Source: JAHJQZ01 sp963676075
GTDB taxonomy: Bacteria > Pseudomonadota > Alphaproteobacteria > Rhizobiales > Devosiaceae
Direction of reading: 5' to 3'
Assembly: GCA_963676075.2 (NCBI GenBank)
Contig: CAXXNZ010000027.1
Span: 83,589-147,588, forward strand
Length of the DNA stretch: 64,000 nucleotides
Shown: in pieces, positions 44,411-55,213 of the stretch
Layout: every line of letters begins with the position of its first letter
Numbering within the stretch: the stretch's first letter is position 1
The notes under the pieces: model-generated
Database searches by the model: none
Told to the model about the DNA's origin: nothing
What the model saw: the letters and a program-made list of their open reading frames with translations, nothing else
Translations under genes and position numbers: made by a program

Positions 44411-44446
44411 GGAAATTGAGTGACGCTCAAAAAACGGGGATAGCGC

Positions 44447-47400
44447 GTGCCAGAAACTCAGCCACTTATCTTTTCGATGAAGGACGATTTGCAGGACTGC
44501 GTGCGACCGGAATCGACGCCGCAGGACGGCTTTTCGCATGTACTCGGCAGGACCCGTCTGCTGCTGAACGATGATGCGCTGGAAGAGCGCGTGCGGGCCT
44601 TCGCAGCGGCGCTGAAAGACCTCGGGCTTGAAGGTCTGCTACGCGTGACGCCGCAGCTGTTCGATCTTTCGCACCCGTTCGTGCAATCGCATCCCGAGGC
44701 GTTTTCCGTCCGGCACACCCTGCAGGCCAGCGAGGTGATCGATCCTCGCCGACCGTCGCCGCCATCCGGCAGGGCCTTCGCCCGCATCGGCACTCCGGAA
44801 GCCGCCGATATCCTGCTGCCTCCGATAGTGCAGCGTCTCGACGCACTGGCCGAGGCCGGCCTTTCCGGTTTCGTCTTCGAACACCTCAACCCCGCCGCCG
44901 CCGATTTCTACCGCCGCCTGATCGACCAGTTGAAGGACCGGCATCCCGATATCCTGCTGATCGCCGCCACCCCCGGCCTGTCGCATGAGGACAGCCGCGC
45001 CATGAGCCGCGCCGGCTTCGATTTCCTTTTGTCCTCGCTGGGATGGTGGGATTTTCGCAGCCGTTGGCTTATCGACGAACACAAGGCGCTGCAGCCGGGT
45101 GCGCCGGTCATCGCCCACATCACACATGACGCGGCCTGGCGGGCGTCCGATCCGCAAACGGCAACGCGCCTGCTCAACACGGCCGCCGCGACGGGCCAGG
45201 GCATGGTGGTGCCCGAGGAACTGGTCGCCCGCTCCGCCGAGAGCGCCGGCGCGGTCGAACGGGCCGTAAAGGCATCCCGGCAGGCAGCGGACTATTCCGG
45301 CTCCATGCAGATCATGAGCTCGTCATCAGCACCGGTAACCGTGCTGGTGCGCGGTGACGGCAACGATCTTCGCCACTGCGGAAAGGGCCTGATCCTTTTG
45401 ATCAATTCCGACCCGGACGCACCGGCTTCGCTCGATCACATCGACCTGTCGGCGGGCTATGGACTTCACGAATTCGAACCCCTGACCACCGAAGGACCGC
45501 CGCTTGCGCCATTGCAGCCTGCCGAGGCGCGCGTGCTTAAGGCCAGCCGGGCAAAACCGGTCGAGCTGAAGAAAAAGGATGGCGCGAAAGCCGCCGGAAA
45601 GGCGGCCGAGGCACCGCGCCTGATCGTCGAGAATGTGACGCCGTCGGTGAACGGCGGGCCGTTCCCCGTCAAGCGGATCGTTGGCGAGGTCATCGACGTC
45701 GAAGCGACGGTGTTTGCCGATGGACATGAACGGATCGCCGCGCAGATCGTCTACCGCCCGATCGACGCGAAGACCTGGCAAACGGTTCCAATGGAGCCTG
45801 TGGGCATCAACGACATGTTCCGGGCGAGCTTCCGGCTTGAGCGCCTTGGCCGCCACGAGTTCGCCATTGAAGGCTGGATCGATGTTTTCGGCGGCTATCG
45901 CCACGCGCTCTCCAAGAAGCGTGACGCCCGCGTCATCCGACCGGTTGATCTGCTTGAAGGTCAAATGCTGGTGGATGAGGCCGTCAAAGCCGGCCCGAAG
46001 GAAGTGGCCACCGAACTGGCGACTTACGCCAAGGCGCTCAAATCGGCGTCAGATGACGACACCAAGGCGGAAATCCTGCTCGACGACGCCCTCGCCGCGG
46101 TGATGGCAAAGGCCGGAAAACGCGTATCGCCGACGCGCTCTCCCGTGCAGATCATCGATGCCGAACGCCTTCAGGCGCGATTTTCGAGCTGGTACGAGCT
46201 TTTCCCGCGCTCGATCACGGCCGGAAAGGACAGTCACGGAACCCTGGCCAATGTCGTCGGCGAACTGCCGCGCATCCGCGACATGGGGTTCGACACGCTT
46301 TACTTCACCCCGATCCATCCGATCGGCAAGACCAATCGCAAGGGACCGAACAACACCCTCGACGCCGGCCCGAACGATCCGGGAAGCCCCTACGCCATCG
46401 GCAGCGAGGACGGCGGACACGATACCGTGCATCCCGATCTCGGAAGCCTCGAAGATTTCAGGGCGCTGGTTGCCGCCGCGCACGAGCACGGCCTCGAAAT
46501 CGCGCTCGATTTCGCCATCAACTGCTCGCCGGACCACCCTTGGCTGAAGAAGAATCCGGACTGGTTCGCCTGGCGGCCAGACGGCACGATCCAATACGCG
46601 GAAAACCCGCCGAAGCGCTACGAGGACATCGTCAACGTCGATTTCTACGCGGAAAAGGCCAAGCCCGCCCTGTGGGAGGCTTTGCGCGACGTCGTGCTGT
46701 TCTGGACCGAACAGGGGGTCAAGACCTTCCGCGTCGACAATCCGCACACCAAGCCCCTGCCCTTCTGGGAGTGGCTGATTGCGGATGTGCGCGCCCGCCA
46801 TCCCGAGGTGATTTTCCTGGCCGAGGCCTTCACGACGCCGAACCTGATGTACCGGCTCGCCAAGTCCGGGTTCTCGCAGTCCTACAGCTACTTCACCTGG
46901 CGCAACACCAAGTACGAGCTGACAGAGTACTTCACCGAACTGACCCAGGACGAGCCGAAGGATTTCTTCCGGCCGCACCTGTTCGTGAACACGCCTGACA
47001 TCAATCCGGCGTTTCTTCACACCTCGGGCCGTCCCGGATTCCAGATCCGCGCCGCGCTGGCGGCGACATTGTCCGGGCTGTTCGGCGTCTATTCGGGGTT
47101 CGAACTGTGCGAAGCCGCGCCGCTGCCGGGGCGTGAGGAATATCTCGATTCCGAGAAGTTCCAGATCCGCGAGCGCGATTATTCGGCGCCGGGGAACATC
47201 GTTCCGGACATCGCCCTGCTCAACCGGCTGCGTCAGGGCCACCCGGCGCTTCAGACGCATCTGAACACAAGGTTTTTCAACGTCTTCAACGACAACATCA
47301 TCTACTACGGAAAACCTGCCCCGGACGGCGAGGAAATGATCCTCGTCATGGTCCTGCTCGATCCGCACAACGCCCAGGAGGCGGGGTTTGAAGTCCCCCT

Positions 47401-47560
47401 GTGGGAGTTCGGACTGCCTGACGACGGCGCCCTCGATGTCGAGGATCTCACCGATGGTGAGCGTTACGTCTGGCACGGCAAGAACCATCACATCCGCATG
47501 GATCCCGGCCGACCCTATCGGCTGTGGCGCGTCGAACCCGCGAGGTCCCGTCATGCCTGA
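44447..47560 (+). CDS. glgE: Alpha-1,4-glucan:maltose-1-phosphate maltosyltransferase with long N-terminal extension
   Basis: A 1037-residue protein. The C-terminal ~650 residues are GlgE (GH13_3): starch-synthase-like N-domain (about 390-560), then the barrel with nucleophile Asp764 in FRVDNPHTKP and acid/base Glu793 in FLAEAFT. It transfers maltosyl units from maltose-1-phosphate to alpha-glucan. The first ~370 residues resemble a degraded alpha-amylase-type barrel without catalytic residues and are not present in the short (~670-residue) GlgE forms. GTG at 44447 is the start. It heads the trehalose/glucan operon and overlaps treS-mak by 8 nt. Confidence 0.93.
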   Translation: MPETQPLIFSMKDDLQDCVRPESTPQDGFSHVLGRTRLLLNDDALEERVRAFAAALKDLGLEGLLRVTPQLFDLSHPFVQSHPEAFSVRHTLQASEVIDPRRPSPPSGRAFARIGTPEAADILLPPIVQRLDALAEAGLSGFVFEHLNPAAADFYRRLIDQLKDRHPDILLIAATPGLSHEDSRAMSRAGFDFLLSSLGWWDFRSRWLIDEHKALQPGAPVIAHITHDAAWRASDPQTATRLLNTAAATGQGMVVPEELVARSAESAGAVERAVKASRQAADYSGSMQIMSSSSAPVTVLVRGDGNDLRHCGKGLILLINSDPDAPASLDHIDLSAGYGLHEFEPLTTEGPPLAPLQPAEARVLKASRAKPVELKKKDGAKAAGKAAEAPRLIVENVTPSVNGGPFPVKRIVGEVIDVEATVFADGHERIAAQIVYRPIDAKTWQTVPMEPVGINDMFRASFRLERLGRHEFAIEGWIDVFGGYRHALSKKRDARVIRPVDLLEGQMLVDEAVKAGPKEVATELATYAKALKSASDDDTKAEILLDDALAAVMAKAGKRVSPTRSPVQIIDAERLQARFSSWYELFPRSITAGKDSHGTLANVVGELPRIRDMGFDTLYFTPIHPIGKTNRKGPNNTLDAGPNDPGSPYAIGSEDGGHDTVHPDLGSLEDFRALVAAAHEHGLEIALDFAINCSPDHPWLKKNPDWFAWRPDGTIQYAENPPKRYEDIVNVDFYAEKAKPALWEALRDVVLFWTEQGVKTFRVDNPHTKPLPFWEWLIADVRARHPEVIFLAEAFTTPNLMYRLAKSGFSQSYSYFTWRNTKYELTEYFTELTQDEPKDFFRPHLFVNTPDINPAFLHTSGRPGFQIRAALAATLSGLFGVYSGFELCEAAPLPGREEYLDSEKFQIRERDYSAPGNIVPDIALLNRLRQGHPALQTHLNTRFFNVFNDNIIYYGKPAPDGEEMILVMVLLDPHNAQEAGFEVPLWEFGLPDDGALDVEDLTDGERYVWHGKNHHIRMDPGRPYRLWRVEPARSRHA

Positions 47561-50500
47561 GAACAGCACACACACCGATCCGACCTGGTACAAGGACGCG
47601 GTCATCTACCAGTTGCACGTCAAGTCGTTCTTCGATTCCAACAATGACGGGATCGGCGACTTCCGGGGACTGCTCGACAAACTCGACCACATCGTCGAAC
47701 TCGGCGTGACGGCGGTTTGGCTGTTGCCATTCTACCCCAGCCCAAGGCGCGACGACGGCTACGACATCGCCGACTACTATTCGGTCAGCCCGGACTATGG
47801 CTCGATGGAAGACTTCCGGGCCTTTGTCGACGCTGCGCATGAACGCGGCCTCAAGGTCATCATCGAACTGGTCATCAACCACACTTCGGACCAGCATCCG
47901 TGGTTCCAGGCGGCGCGCAAGGCACCGCCGGGCAGTCCGGAACGCGATTTCTACGTCTGGTCGGACACAGACGAGAAATACGAAGACACCCGCATCATCT
48001 TCCTGGACACCGAGAAATCGAACTGGACCTGGGACGAGGAAGCCGGGGCCTATTTCTGGCATCGGTTCTATTCGCACCAGCCAGACCTCAATTTCGACAA
48101 TCCGCAGGTGATCGAGGAAGTGCTGCGGGTGATGCACCACTGGCTCGATACCGGGGTCGACGGGCTGCGTCTGGACGCGATCCCCTATCTGATTGAGCGT
48201 GAGGGCACATCCAACGAGAACCTCGAGGAAACCCACGAGGTTCTGAAACGGATCCGGGCCGACCTCGATTCAAATTACGAGGGCCGGATGCTGCTGGCCG
48301 AGGCCAACATGTGGCCCGAGGACACGCAGAAATATTTCGGTGAAACCGGCGACGAATGCCACATGGCGTTCCACTTCCCGCTGATGCCGCGCATGTACAT
48401 GGCCGTGGCGCGCGAGGATCGGTTCCCGATCACCGACATCATGAACCAGACGCCGGACATTCCGGAACAGTCGCAATGGGCGATCTTCCTCAGAAACCAC
48501 GACGAGCTGACGCTTGAAATGGTCACCGATTCCGAGCGCGACTACCTGTGGAACACCTATGCCGCCGAGAAGCGGGCGCGGATCAATCTCGGCATTCGTC
48601 GCCGACTTGCGCCGCTGATGGACCGGGACCGCCGCCGCATCGAGCTGATGCATGCCCTGCTGCTCACCATGCCGGGCACGCCGGTTCTCTATTACGGCGA
48701 CGAAATTGGCATGGGCGACAACATCTTTCTGGGTGACCGCGACGGCGTGCGCACGCCGATGCAGTGGTCGCCGGACCGCAATGGCGGTTTCTCGAAGGCC
48801 GATCCGGCAGCGCTGGCGCTGCCGACGATCCAGGACCCACTGTACGGATTCTCCGCCGTCAACGTCGAGTCCGCCGAACGCGACCGTCATTCGCTTCTGA
48901 ACTGGCTCAAGCGCATGCTGGCCGTCAGGCGCGAGCAGCCGGTGTTCGGACGCGGGACACAGCGTTTCATCAAGCCGCGCAACCGCAAGATCCTGGCCTA
49001 TCTGCGCGAATACGAGGGCGAGGCCGTGTTGTGCGTCGCCAATCTTGGCCAGACGGCGCAGGCGGTCGAGCTCGACCTTGCCGAGTTCACCGGTCGCACG
49101 CCGGTTGAGATGAGCGGCGAGACCGTCTTTCCGATGATCGGCAACCTGCCCTATCTGCTGACACTGCCGCCGCACGGGTTCTACTGGTTCCGCCTGTCCG
49201 AGGACGCCGAGGCACCTGAATGGAGTTCGGGCGCGCCGGCACTCGAGGCCGAGCGCCACACCTTCGTTCTGCGTCCCGAACTCGAGGACGTGTTCAACTC
49301 CACCAACCGGCCGCGGCTCGAGCACGACATCCTCGGTGAGTATATCGCCCATCGACGCTGGTTCGGCGCCAAGGACGAGAATATCAAGTCGATCCACACC
49401 ACCAATTGGGTCGAACTTGACGAGGATCTTCTGCTCACTCAGGTCGAAGTGTCGACCGAACAGCGTTCGGACAGCTACCTGCTGCCGCTTGGCATTGCCT
49501 GGGAGGGTGAAAACCAGGGGCCATTCGCGCCCAATCTGGCGCTTGCCCGCGCGCGTCGCGGCCGTCATGTCGGCCTTCTGACCGATGGCTTCACCCTGAC
49601 AGAGTTCCCGCGCACCATTGCGCAGAGCTTTGCCGATGCCCGCGTCATTCACGAAACGGACAGCGAGATCCGGTTCGAGCCGACCGAGGCCTTCGACATC
49701 GAAGCCGACGCACCTGCCAACTGGCTGGCCGCCGAGCAGTCCAACAGCACCCTGGTGTTCGATGAACGGGCCGTGCTCAAGCTGCTGCGGCGCGTGCAGC
49801 CCGGCGTTCATCCCGAAGCCGAGATGACCCACTATCTGTGGTCACACAGCTATCCCAACGTGCCGCCCATGCTCGGCGAGGTCCGCCGCATCGGCACCGA
49901 TGGCGACCCGGCGACGCTGATGCTGATGCAGGGATTTGTGCCGAACCAGGGCGATGGCTGGCGCTGGACGCTCGACGACCTGCAACGCACCGCGCTCGAC
50001 CCCGCGCCCCTGCCTGAACAGGGGAACCCGGTTTTCGGCTATGAAGAATTCGCCGGGAACCTCGGTCAACGGCTTGCCGAAATGCACAATGTTCTGGCGC
50101 AGCCGAGCGATAACGCCGACTTCGATCCGGAGACCCTGTCGTCCGACAACGCAGAACAGCTGGCAAGCCGGGTTCGCCACGAGTTCGATCACGCCATCGG
50201 GCAACTTGGCGCCGCTACACTCCCGGACGACGAACGCAATGATGCCGAGTACCTGGCAAACAATCGCGATGCACTGATGGCACGCGTTGCCGATGTCGCC
50301 TCGCGTGCCGTCGACTTCACGGCGCATCGCATTCACGGCGACCTTCATCTCGGCCAGATGCTCGTTACCGGCAACGACGTGATGTTCATCGATTTCGAAG
50401 GCGAGCCTGCCCGGCCGCTGGCCGAACGTCGCGCCAAGGACGTGCCGCTCAGGGATGTCGCAGGCGTTCTGCGGTCCTTCTCTTATGCAGGCGCGGCGGC

Positions 50501-50768
50501 GACCAAGGAATTGCCCTCGCTTTCCGAGGGCGAGCAGGAGCGCGCCGACGAGCTGTTCAAGCGCTTCGAGCACGAGGCCGCGCGCGCCTTCATTGACGCC
50601 TACAGCACGCATGCCCACACGTTCTCTGCCGAACTGCTCGACCTCTACCTGCTCGAAAAGGCCGCCTACGAAGTGGGTTACGAAGCCGCCAACCGACCCG
50701 ACTGGTTGTCGATTCCGCTTTCGGGTCTTGCCGGAACCGCCCATCGACTGCTTGACCACGGAGTTTAA
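47553..50768 (+). CDS. treS: Trehalose synthase-maltokinase fusion
   Basis: A 1071-residue bifunctional enzyme. Residues about 1-560 are GH13 trehalose synthase ([20 protein letters not shown] at the start; nucleophile Asp near residue 207 in LRLDAIPY; Glu near 250 in [10 protein letters not shown]), which interconverts trehalose and maltose. Residues about 600-1071 are a maltokinase with the kinase loop HGDLHLGQM (about 926-934) and a following MFIDFEGEP segment; it phosphorylates maltose to the donor used by GlgE. ATG at 47553 overlaps the glgE stop. The fusion channels trehalose toward glucan synthesis. Confidence 0.94.
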   Translation: MPENSTHTDPTWYKDAVIYQLHVKSFFDSNNDGIGDFRGLLDKLDHIVELGVTAVWLLPFYPSPRRDDGYDIADYYSVSPDYGSMEDFRAFVDAAHERGLKVIIELVINHTSDQHPWFQAARKAPPGSPERDFYVWSDTDEKYEDTRIIFLDTEKSNWTWDEEAGAYFWHRFYSHQPDLNFDNPQVIEEVLRVMHHWLDTGVDGLRLDAIPYLIEREGTSNENLEETHEVLKRIRADLDSNYEGRMLLAEANMWPEDTQKYFGETGDECHMAFHFPLMPRMYMAVAREDRFPITDIMNQTPDIPEQSQWAIFLRNHDELTLEMVTDSERDYLWNTYAAEKRARINLGIRRRLAPLMDRDRRRIELMHALLLTMPGTPVLYYGDEIGMGDNIFLGDRDGVRTPMQWSPDRNGGFSKADPAALALPTIQDPLYGFSAVNVESAERDRHSLLNWLKRMLAVRREQPVFGRGTQRFIKPRNRKILAYLREYEGEAVLCVANLGQTAQAVELDLAEFTGRTPVEMSGETVFPMIGNLPYLLTLPPHGFYWFRLSEDAEAPEWSSGAPALEAERHTFVLRPELEDVFNSTNRPRLEHDILGEYIAHRRWFGAKDENIKSIHTTNWVELDEDLLLTQVEVSTEQRSDSYLLPLGIAWEGENQGPFAPNLALARARRGRHVGLLTDGFTLTEFPRTIAQSFADARVIHETDSEIRFEPTEAFDIEADAPANWLAAEQSNSTLVFDERAVLKLLRRVQPGVHPEAEMTHYLWSHSYPNVPPMLGEVRRIGTDGDPATLMLMQGFVPNQGDGWRWTLDDLQRTALDPAPLPEQGNPVFGYEEFAGNLGQRLAEMHNVLAQPSDNADFDPETLSSDNAEQLASRVRHEFDHAIGQLGAATLPDDERNDAEYLANNRDALMARVADVASRAVDFTAHRIHGDLHLGQMLVTGNDVMFIDFEGEPARPLAERRAKDVPLRDVAGVLRSFSYAGAAATKELPSLSEGEQERADELFKRFEHEAARAFIDAYSTHAHTFSAELLDLYLLEKAAYEVGYEAANRPDWLSIPLSGLAGTAHRLLDHGV

Positions 50769-52957
50769 TGATGCACCAGCAAACCAATCTCGCGGCCATT
50801 GCAGCGGAGGCCGTCATCGGCCGCATGTCCGACCCGTTCGCGGTTTTCGGCCCTCATGAAACCGAAGACGGTGTTGTGGTGCGCAGCTTCCAGCCCGGCG
50901 CCGACAAGGCGGAGATCGTCGACGAGAGCGGCGAGATCATTTCCGAGATGAACGATGTCGGGCACGGCCTGTTCATCGGCCAACTCGATGATAACCGCCG
51001 CTATGTGCTGCGCATTCACTGGCCGACTGGAACCTATGAGACCGAAGATCCCTACAGCTTCGGCACGCTTGTCGGCGATCTCGACCTGCATCTGCTGAAC
51101 GAGGGCCGGCACTGGGACCTCGGACACAATTTCGGGGCGCATCCACGCGAGATCGATGGCGTCAGCGGGGTGGTGTTCAGCGTCTGGGCACCCAATGCGC
51201 GCCGAGTTTCGGTGATCGGTGATTTCAATTCCTGGGATGGACGGCGACACCCGATGCGCCTTCGGCATGATGCCGGTGTTTGGGAGCTGTTCATTCCACG
51301 TTTAAGGCCCGGCGAGCGCTATCAGTTCGAGATTGCCGGCGCCGACGGCAGCGTTGTTTCCAAGGCCGATCCGATGGCCCGCGCCACCGAAGTTCCGCCC
51401 GGACAATGCTCCATCGTCGCACCCGTCTCCGATTTCCGCTGGTCCGATCAGGACTGGATGGCGGCGAGAGCGGCGAACCAGCAGCCGTCTCGGCCGATTT
51501 CGGTCTATGAGGTGCATGTGACGTCCTGGCTCAGGCCAGAAGGTCATCCGCATGCCAATCTCGACTGGCGTCGCCTCGGCGAGCGGCTCATCCCCTATGT
51601 CGCGGGCATGGGCTTCACTCATATCGAACTCATGCCGATCATGGAGCATCCCTTTTCGGGGTCATGGGGATACCAGCCGTTGTCGCAGTTCGCGCCGACC
51701 GCCCGCATGGGATCGCCGACGGAGTTCGCCCGCTTCGTCGACGAATGCCACCGCGCCGGCATTGGCGTGATCCTCGACTGGGTGCCGGCGCATTTCCCGA
51801 CGGACGCGCACGGGCTGGCGCGCTTCGACGGCACGCCGCTTTATGAACATGCCGATCCGCGCGAAGGCTTCCATCAGGACTGGAACACGCTGATCTACAA
51901 CCTCGGCCGCAAGGAGGTTTCGGGCTTTCTGCTGTCGAGCGCGCTGTGGTGGCTCAACACCTTCCATGTCGACGGGCTGCGCGTCGACGCCGTGGCCTCG
52001 ATGCTCTATCGCGACTACTCGCGCGCCCATGACCAGTGGATCCCCAACAAGTATGGGGGGCGCGAAAACCTCGAAGCCGTCGAGTTCCTCAAGCGCCTCA
52101 ATGCGCTCGTCGCCGAACGTGCGCCGGGCGCAATCACGCTAGCCGAAGAATCGACCGCGTGGCCGGGTGTCACCAACGATGTCGTCGATGGCGGGCTCGG
52201 GTTCGACTACAAGTGGAACATGGGCTGGATGCACGACACGCTGCAATATGCCTCTCGCGATCCGCTGTACCGGTCCTGGCACTATGACGAACTGACCTTC
52301 GGTCTGGTCTATGCCTTTTCGGAGCTGTTCATGCTGCCGATCAGCCATGATGAGGTGGTGCACGGCAAGGGATCGCTTCTCGGCAAGATGCCGGGCGACC
52401 AATGGCGGCGCTTTGCCAATCTCAGGGCCTATCTCAGCTTCATGTGGACCCATCCGGGCAAGAAGCTGTTGTTCATGGGATCCGAGTTCGGCCAGGACCG
52501 CGAGTGGAACCATGACGGCGAGATCGACTGGCATCTGCTCGACCAGCACGACCATGCGGGCGTGCAAAAGCTCGTGCGCGACCTCAACCTGCTCTACACC
52601 AGCGAACCCTCGCTGCATGTGCAGGACGCACGACCCGAAGGCTTCGAGTGGATCGTTGGCAATGACCACGCCAACAGCGTCTTTGTATGGATGCGAAAAG
52701 GCAGCAAGTCCGATCCGCCGCTCGTCGTGGCCCTCAACATGACCCCCGACCCCAAGTTCAACTACCACATCGGACTGCCGGCCTATGGCTGGTGGCAGGA
52801 AGTTCTCAATTCCGATTCCGGGAAATATGGCGGCTCCAATCTCGGAAACGGCGGCGGTGTCGGCACCAGCGACACGCCCATGCATGGTCAGCCGGCTTCG
52901 GCGTCTCTAACCCTGCCACCGCTTGGGGCGGTTATCTTGAAGCCGGATGTCTGGTAG
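50768..52957 (+). CDS. glgB: 1,4-alpha-glucan branching enzyme
   Basis: A 729-residue GH13 branching enzyme with an N-terminal carbohydrate-binding module (about 20-110), a second early beta domain ([20 protein letters not shown], about 134-153) and the catalytic barrel with the nucleophile Asp near 406 (VDGLRVDAV) and Glu near 460 ([10 protein letters not shown]). It introduces alpha-1,6 branches into glucans extended by GlgE. The start ATG overlaps the treS-mak stop by 1 nt; a second ATG follows at once. The 116 bp before glgX have no clear promoter. Confidence 0.95.
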   Translation: MMHQQTNLAAIAAEAVIGRMSDPFAVFGPHETEDGVVVRSFQPGADKAEIVDESGEIISEMNDVGHGLFIGQLDDNRRYVLRIHWPTGTYETEDPYSFGTLVGDLDLHLLNEGRHWDLGHNFGAHPREIDGVSGVVFSVWAPNARRVSVIGDFNSWDGRRHPMRLRHDAGVWELFIPRLRPGERYQFEIAGADGSVVSKADPMARATEVPPGQCSIVAPVSDFRWSDQDWMAARAANQQPSRPISVYEVHVTSWLRPEGHPHANLDWRRLGERLIPYVAGMGFTHIELMPIMEHPFSGSWGYQPLSQFAPTARMGSPTEFARFVDECHRAGIGVILDWVPAHFPTDAHGLARFDGTPLYEHADPREGFHQDWNTLIYNLGRKEVSGFLLSSALWWLNTFHVDGLRVDAVASMLYRDYSRAHDQWIPNKYGGRENLEAVEFLKRLNALVAERAPGAITLAEESTAWPGVTNDVVDGGLGFDYKWNMGWMHDTLQYASRDPLYRSWHYDELTFGLVYAFSELFMLPISHDEVVHGKGSLLGKMPGDQWRRFANLRAYLSFMWTHPGKKLLFMGSEFGQDREWNHDGEIDWHLLDQHDHAGVQKLVRDLNLLYTSEPSLHVQDARPEGFEWIVGNDHANSVFVWMRKGSKSDPPLVVALNMTPDPKFNYHIGLPAYGWWQEVLNSDSGKYGGSNLGNGGGVGTSDTPMHGQPASASLTLPPLGAVILKPDVW

Positions 52958-53073
52958 CGTGTCCTGTTCGGTCCCGGCGTTCGGGCCTTCTGAGTATCGC
53001 CAGAATTGCGGCGGATAACGCACTCAGTCGGCCCTGCCGAGACCGATTTCTATTGCTTCATCAACGATTGCGG

Positions 53074-55212
53074 ATGGCTAATTTGCTCAGTTCCGAAAAA
53101 TCTTCGAAGACACCCGTGTTTGCCAAACCCCAGCGCATGTACAGCGGGCTGGGGGTGGAGGTTGTTCCCGAAGGCGCACATTTCGCCGTGTTTTCCGAGA
53201 ATGCGGAGGCGATCGAGCTCTGTCTGTTTTCCAACGACGGCAATGAGGAGACGCACCGGCTCGAACTTCCGACGCGGGAAGGATCGATCTTTTCGGGCTT
53301 CGTGCCCGGCATTCGGCCCGGGCAACTCTATGGTTACAGGGCGCACGGTCCCTATGACCCGGAACATGGGCATCGCTTCAATCCGAACAAGCTGCTGCTT
53401 GACCCTTATGCCACCCAGATCACCGGGCATGTCGAATGGCACGATGCCTTGTGGGGCTACGATCTGCTGTCGGGCGACGACCTGAGCTTCGATGAGCGCG
53501 ATTCCGCGCCCTACATGCCCAAGAGCGTGGTGCAGGATCCCGAATTCGACTGGGAGGGCGACAAGGCCATCAGCCGTCCCTGGACGGACACCATGATCTA
53601 CGAAGCGCATGTGCGCGGACTCACCATGCGCCATCCGGATGTGCCGGAGGACTTGCGCGGAACCTATACCGGCATGGCATCGCCACCGATCATCGATCAC
53701 CTGCAACGGCTCGGGGTTACCGCCATCGAGCTGTTGCCCTGCCAGTATTTCCTCGACGACCGGCATCTGCTCGACCGCGGCCTGTCAAATTACTGGGGCT
53801 ATCAGCCGCTGGCCTATTTCGCACCGGAACCGCGCTATCTCAGCAAGCGAAAGGGCGCGCCGCCGGCGGTCAAGCAGTTCAAGGACATGGTCAAGGCGTT
53901 TCACCGGGCCGGCATCGAGGTCATCATGGACGTCGTCTACAACCACACGGCGGAAGGTTCAGAAAAAGGGCCGACGCTCGGTTTCCGGGGCCTCGACAAC
54001 GCCAGCTACTACGTGCTGTCGCCGGATAACCCGCGCTACAATTTCGACCAGACCGGCACCGGCAACTCGCTGAACGTCGCGCATCCGATGACGATGCGGT
54101 TGGTGCTCGATTCCCTGCGCTACTGGGTTGAGGCGATGCATGTCGACGGCTTCCGTTTTGATCTCGCCTCGACGCTTGGGCGCGATGTCGACGGCTTCGA
54201 CCGCGAGGGCAACTTTTTCGGCGCCATCCGTCAGGATCCGATCCTGGGCGGCGTCAAACTGATCGCCGAGCCATGGGATGTCGGGCATGGCGGCTACCAG
54301 CTCGGCGGGTTCCCGCCACCGTTTCGCGAGTGGAACGACAAGTACCGCGACTCGATGCGCTCTTTCTGGCGTGGCGATGACGGCAGGGTGGGCGATATCG
54401 CCGGGCACCTGATCGGCTCTCCCCTGCAGTTCAATCACACCGACCGCAGCGCCACCACCTCGATCAATTTCGTTTCCGCACATGACGGCTTCACGCTGAT
54501 GGACACCGTGTCCTTCAACGATAAGCACAACGAGGCCAACGGCGAGAACAACGCCGACGGGCACAACAACAATCTGACCGACAACATGGGCGTCGAAGGC
54601 AAAACCGACGACCCGGGCATTCTCGCGGCTCGGGCGCAAAGGCGCCGCAACCTCATTGCCACGCTGATGCTCAGCCAGGGCGTGCCGATGGTTCTGGGTG
54701 GCGACGAGGTCGGCAATTCCCAGGACGGCAACAACAACGCCTATTGCCAGAACAACGACATCTCCTGGATTGACTGGGCCGATGCCGACAGAGAGTTCCT
54801 CGATTTCAGCCGACGGATGGTCGATTTCCGCTTCAAGCATCCGGTCCTGTGCCAGCACGATTTCCTCGAAGGCGAGTCGAGCGAAGAGAACTATGTCGAA
54901 ATCGCCTGGTACCACCCGGACGGCGCGAAAATGGACGAAGGCCGCTGGAACGACCACGGCCTCAAGGTCCTTGGCCGTTTCACCGACAGATCGGCGCAGT
55001 CCTCGCTGCCCGACCGAGGCTACAAGGGGCCGTTGTTTACCGTCTTCAATGCCGGCGGCGGCGTGCAGTTCACCCTGCCCCACTGCAATGGCGTAACGCG
55101 CTGGAAACGCATTCTCGACACGGCGGCGGACAAGCCGTTTGCAAGCAAGACGGTGCGGGGAAAATCGACCGGTATTGCGCCTGCCTCTGTCGTCGTGTTC
55201 GCAAAAGCCTGA
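53074..55212 (+). CDS. glgX: Glycogen debranching enzyme (isoamylase type)
   Basis: A 712-residue GH13 isoamylase-type debranching enzyme: an N-terminal CBM48 (about 15-110), then the barrel with nucleophile Asp near residue 363 (VDGFRFDLAS), Glu near 399 (LIAEPWDVG) and the family HDGFTL segment. It cuts alpha-1,6 branches and so supplies linear malto-oligosaccharides to TreY and TreZ. ATG at 53074 directly precedes the domain start. It is followed after 1 nt by treZ. Confidence 0.94.
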   Translation: MANLLSSEKSSKTPVFAKPQRMYSGLGVEVVPEGAHFAVFSENAEAIELCLFSNDGNEETHRLELPTREGSIFSGFVPGIRPGQLYGYRAHGPYDPEHGHRFNPNKLLLDPYATQITGHVEWHDALWGYDLLSGDDLSFDERDSAPYMPKSVVQDPEFDWEGDKAISRPWTDTMIYEAHVRGLTMRHPDVPEDLRGTYTGMASPPIIDHLQRLGVTAIELLPCQYFLDDRHLLDRGLSNYWGYQPLAYFAPEPRYLSKRKGAPPAVKQFKDMVKAFHRAGIEVIMDVVYNHTAEGSEKGPTLGFRGLDNASYYVLSPDNPRYNFDQTGTGNSLNVAHPMTMRLVLDSLRYWVEAMHVDGFRFDLASTLGRDVDGFDREGNFFGAIRQDPILGGVKLIAEPWDVGHGGYQLGGFPPPFREWNDKYRDSMRSFWRGDDGRVGDIAGHLIGSPLQFNHTDRSATTSINFVSAHDGFTLMDTVSFNDKHNEANGENNADGHNNNLTDNMGVEGKTDDPGILAARAQRRRNLIATLMLSQGVPMVLGGDEVGNSQDGNNNAYCQNNDISWIDWADADREFLDFSRRMVDFRFKHPVLCQHDFLEGESSEENYVEIAWYHPDGAKMDEGRWNDHGLKVLGRFTDRSAQSSLPDRGYKGPLFTVFNAGGGVQFTLPHCNGVTRWKRILDTAADKPFASKTVRGKSTGIAPASVVVFAKA

Positions 55213-55213
55213 C

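Larger units (their letters stand above)
44008..44446. other. Divergent control region, 439 bp
   Basis: Separates the chimeric gene/GH15 operon from the glgE operon. It contains one exact EcfG promoter (minus) and one near-consensus EcfG promoter (plus). No other gene is convincing. Confidence 0.6.

Noticed and set aside
48270..49832. 520-codon minus-strand frame opposite treS-mak
   Set aside because: Shadow frame; no ribosome site, no domain, fully covered by a well-supported fusion enzyme.
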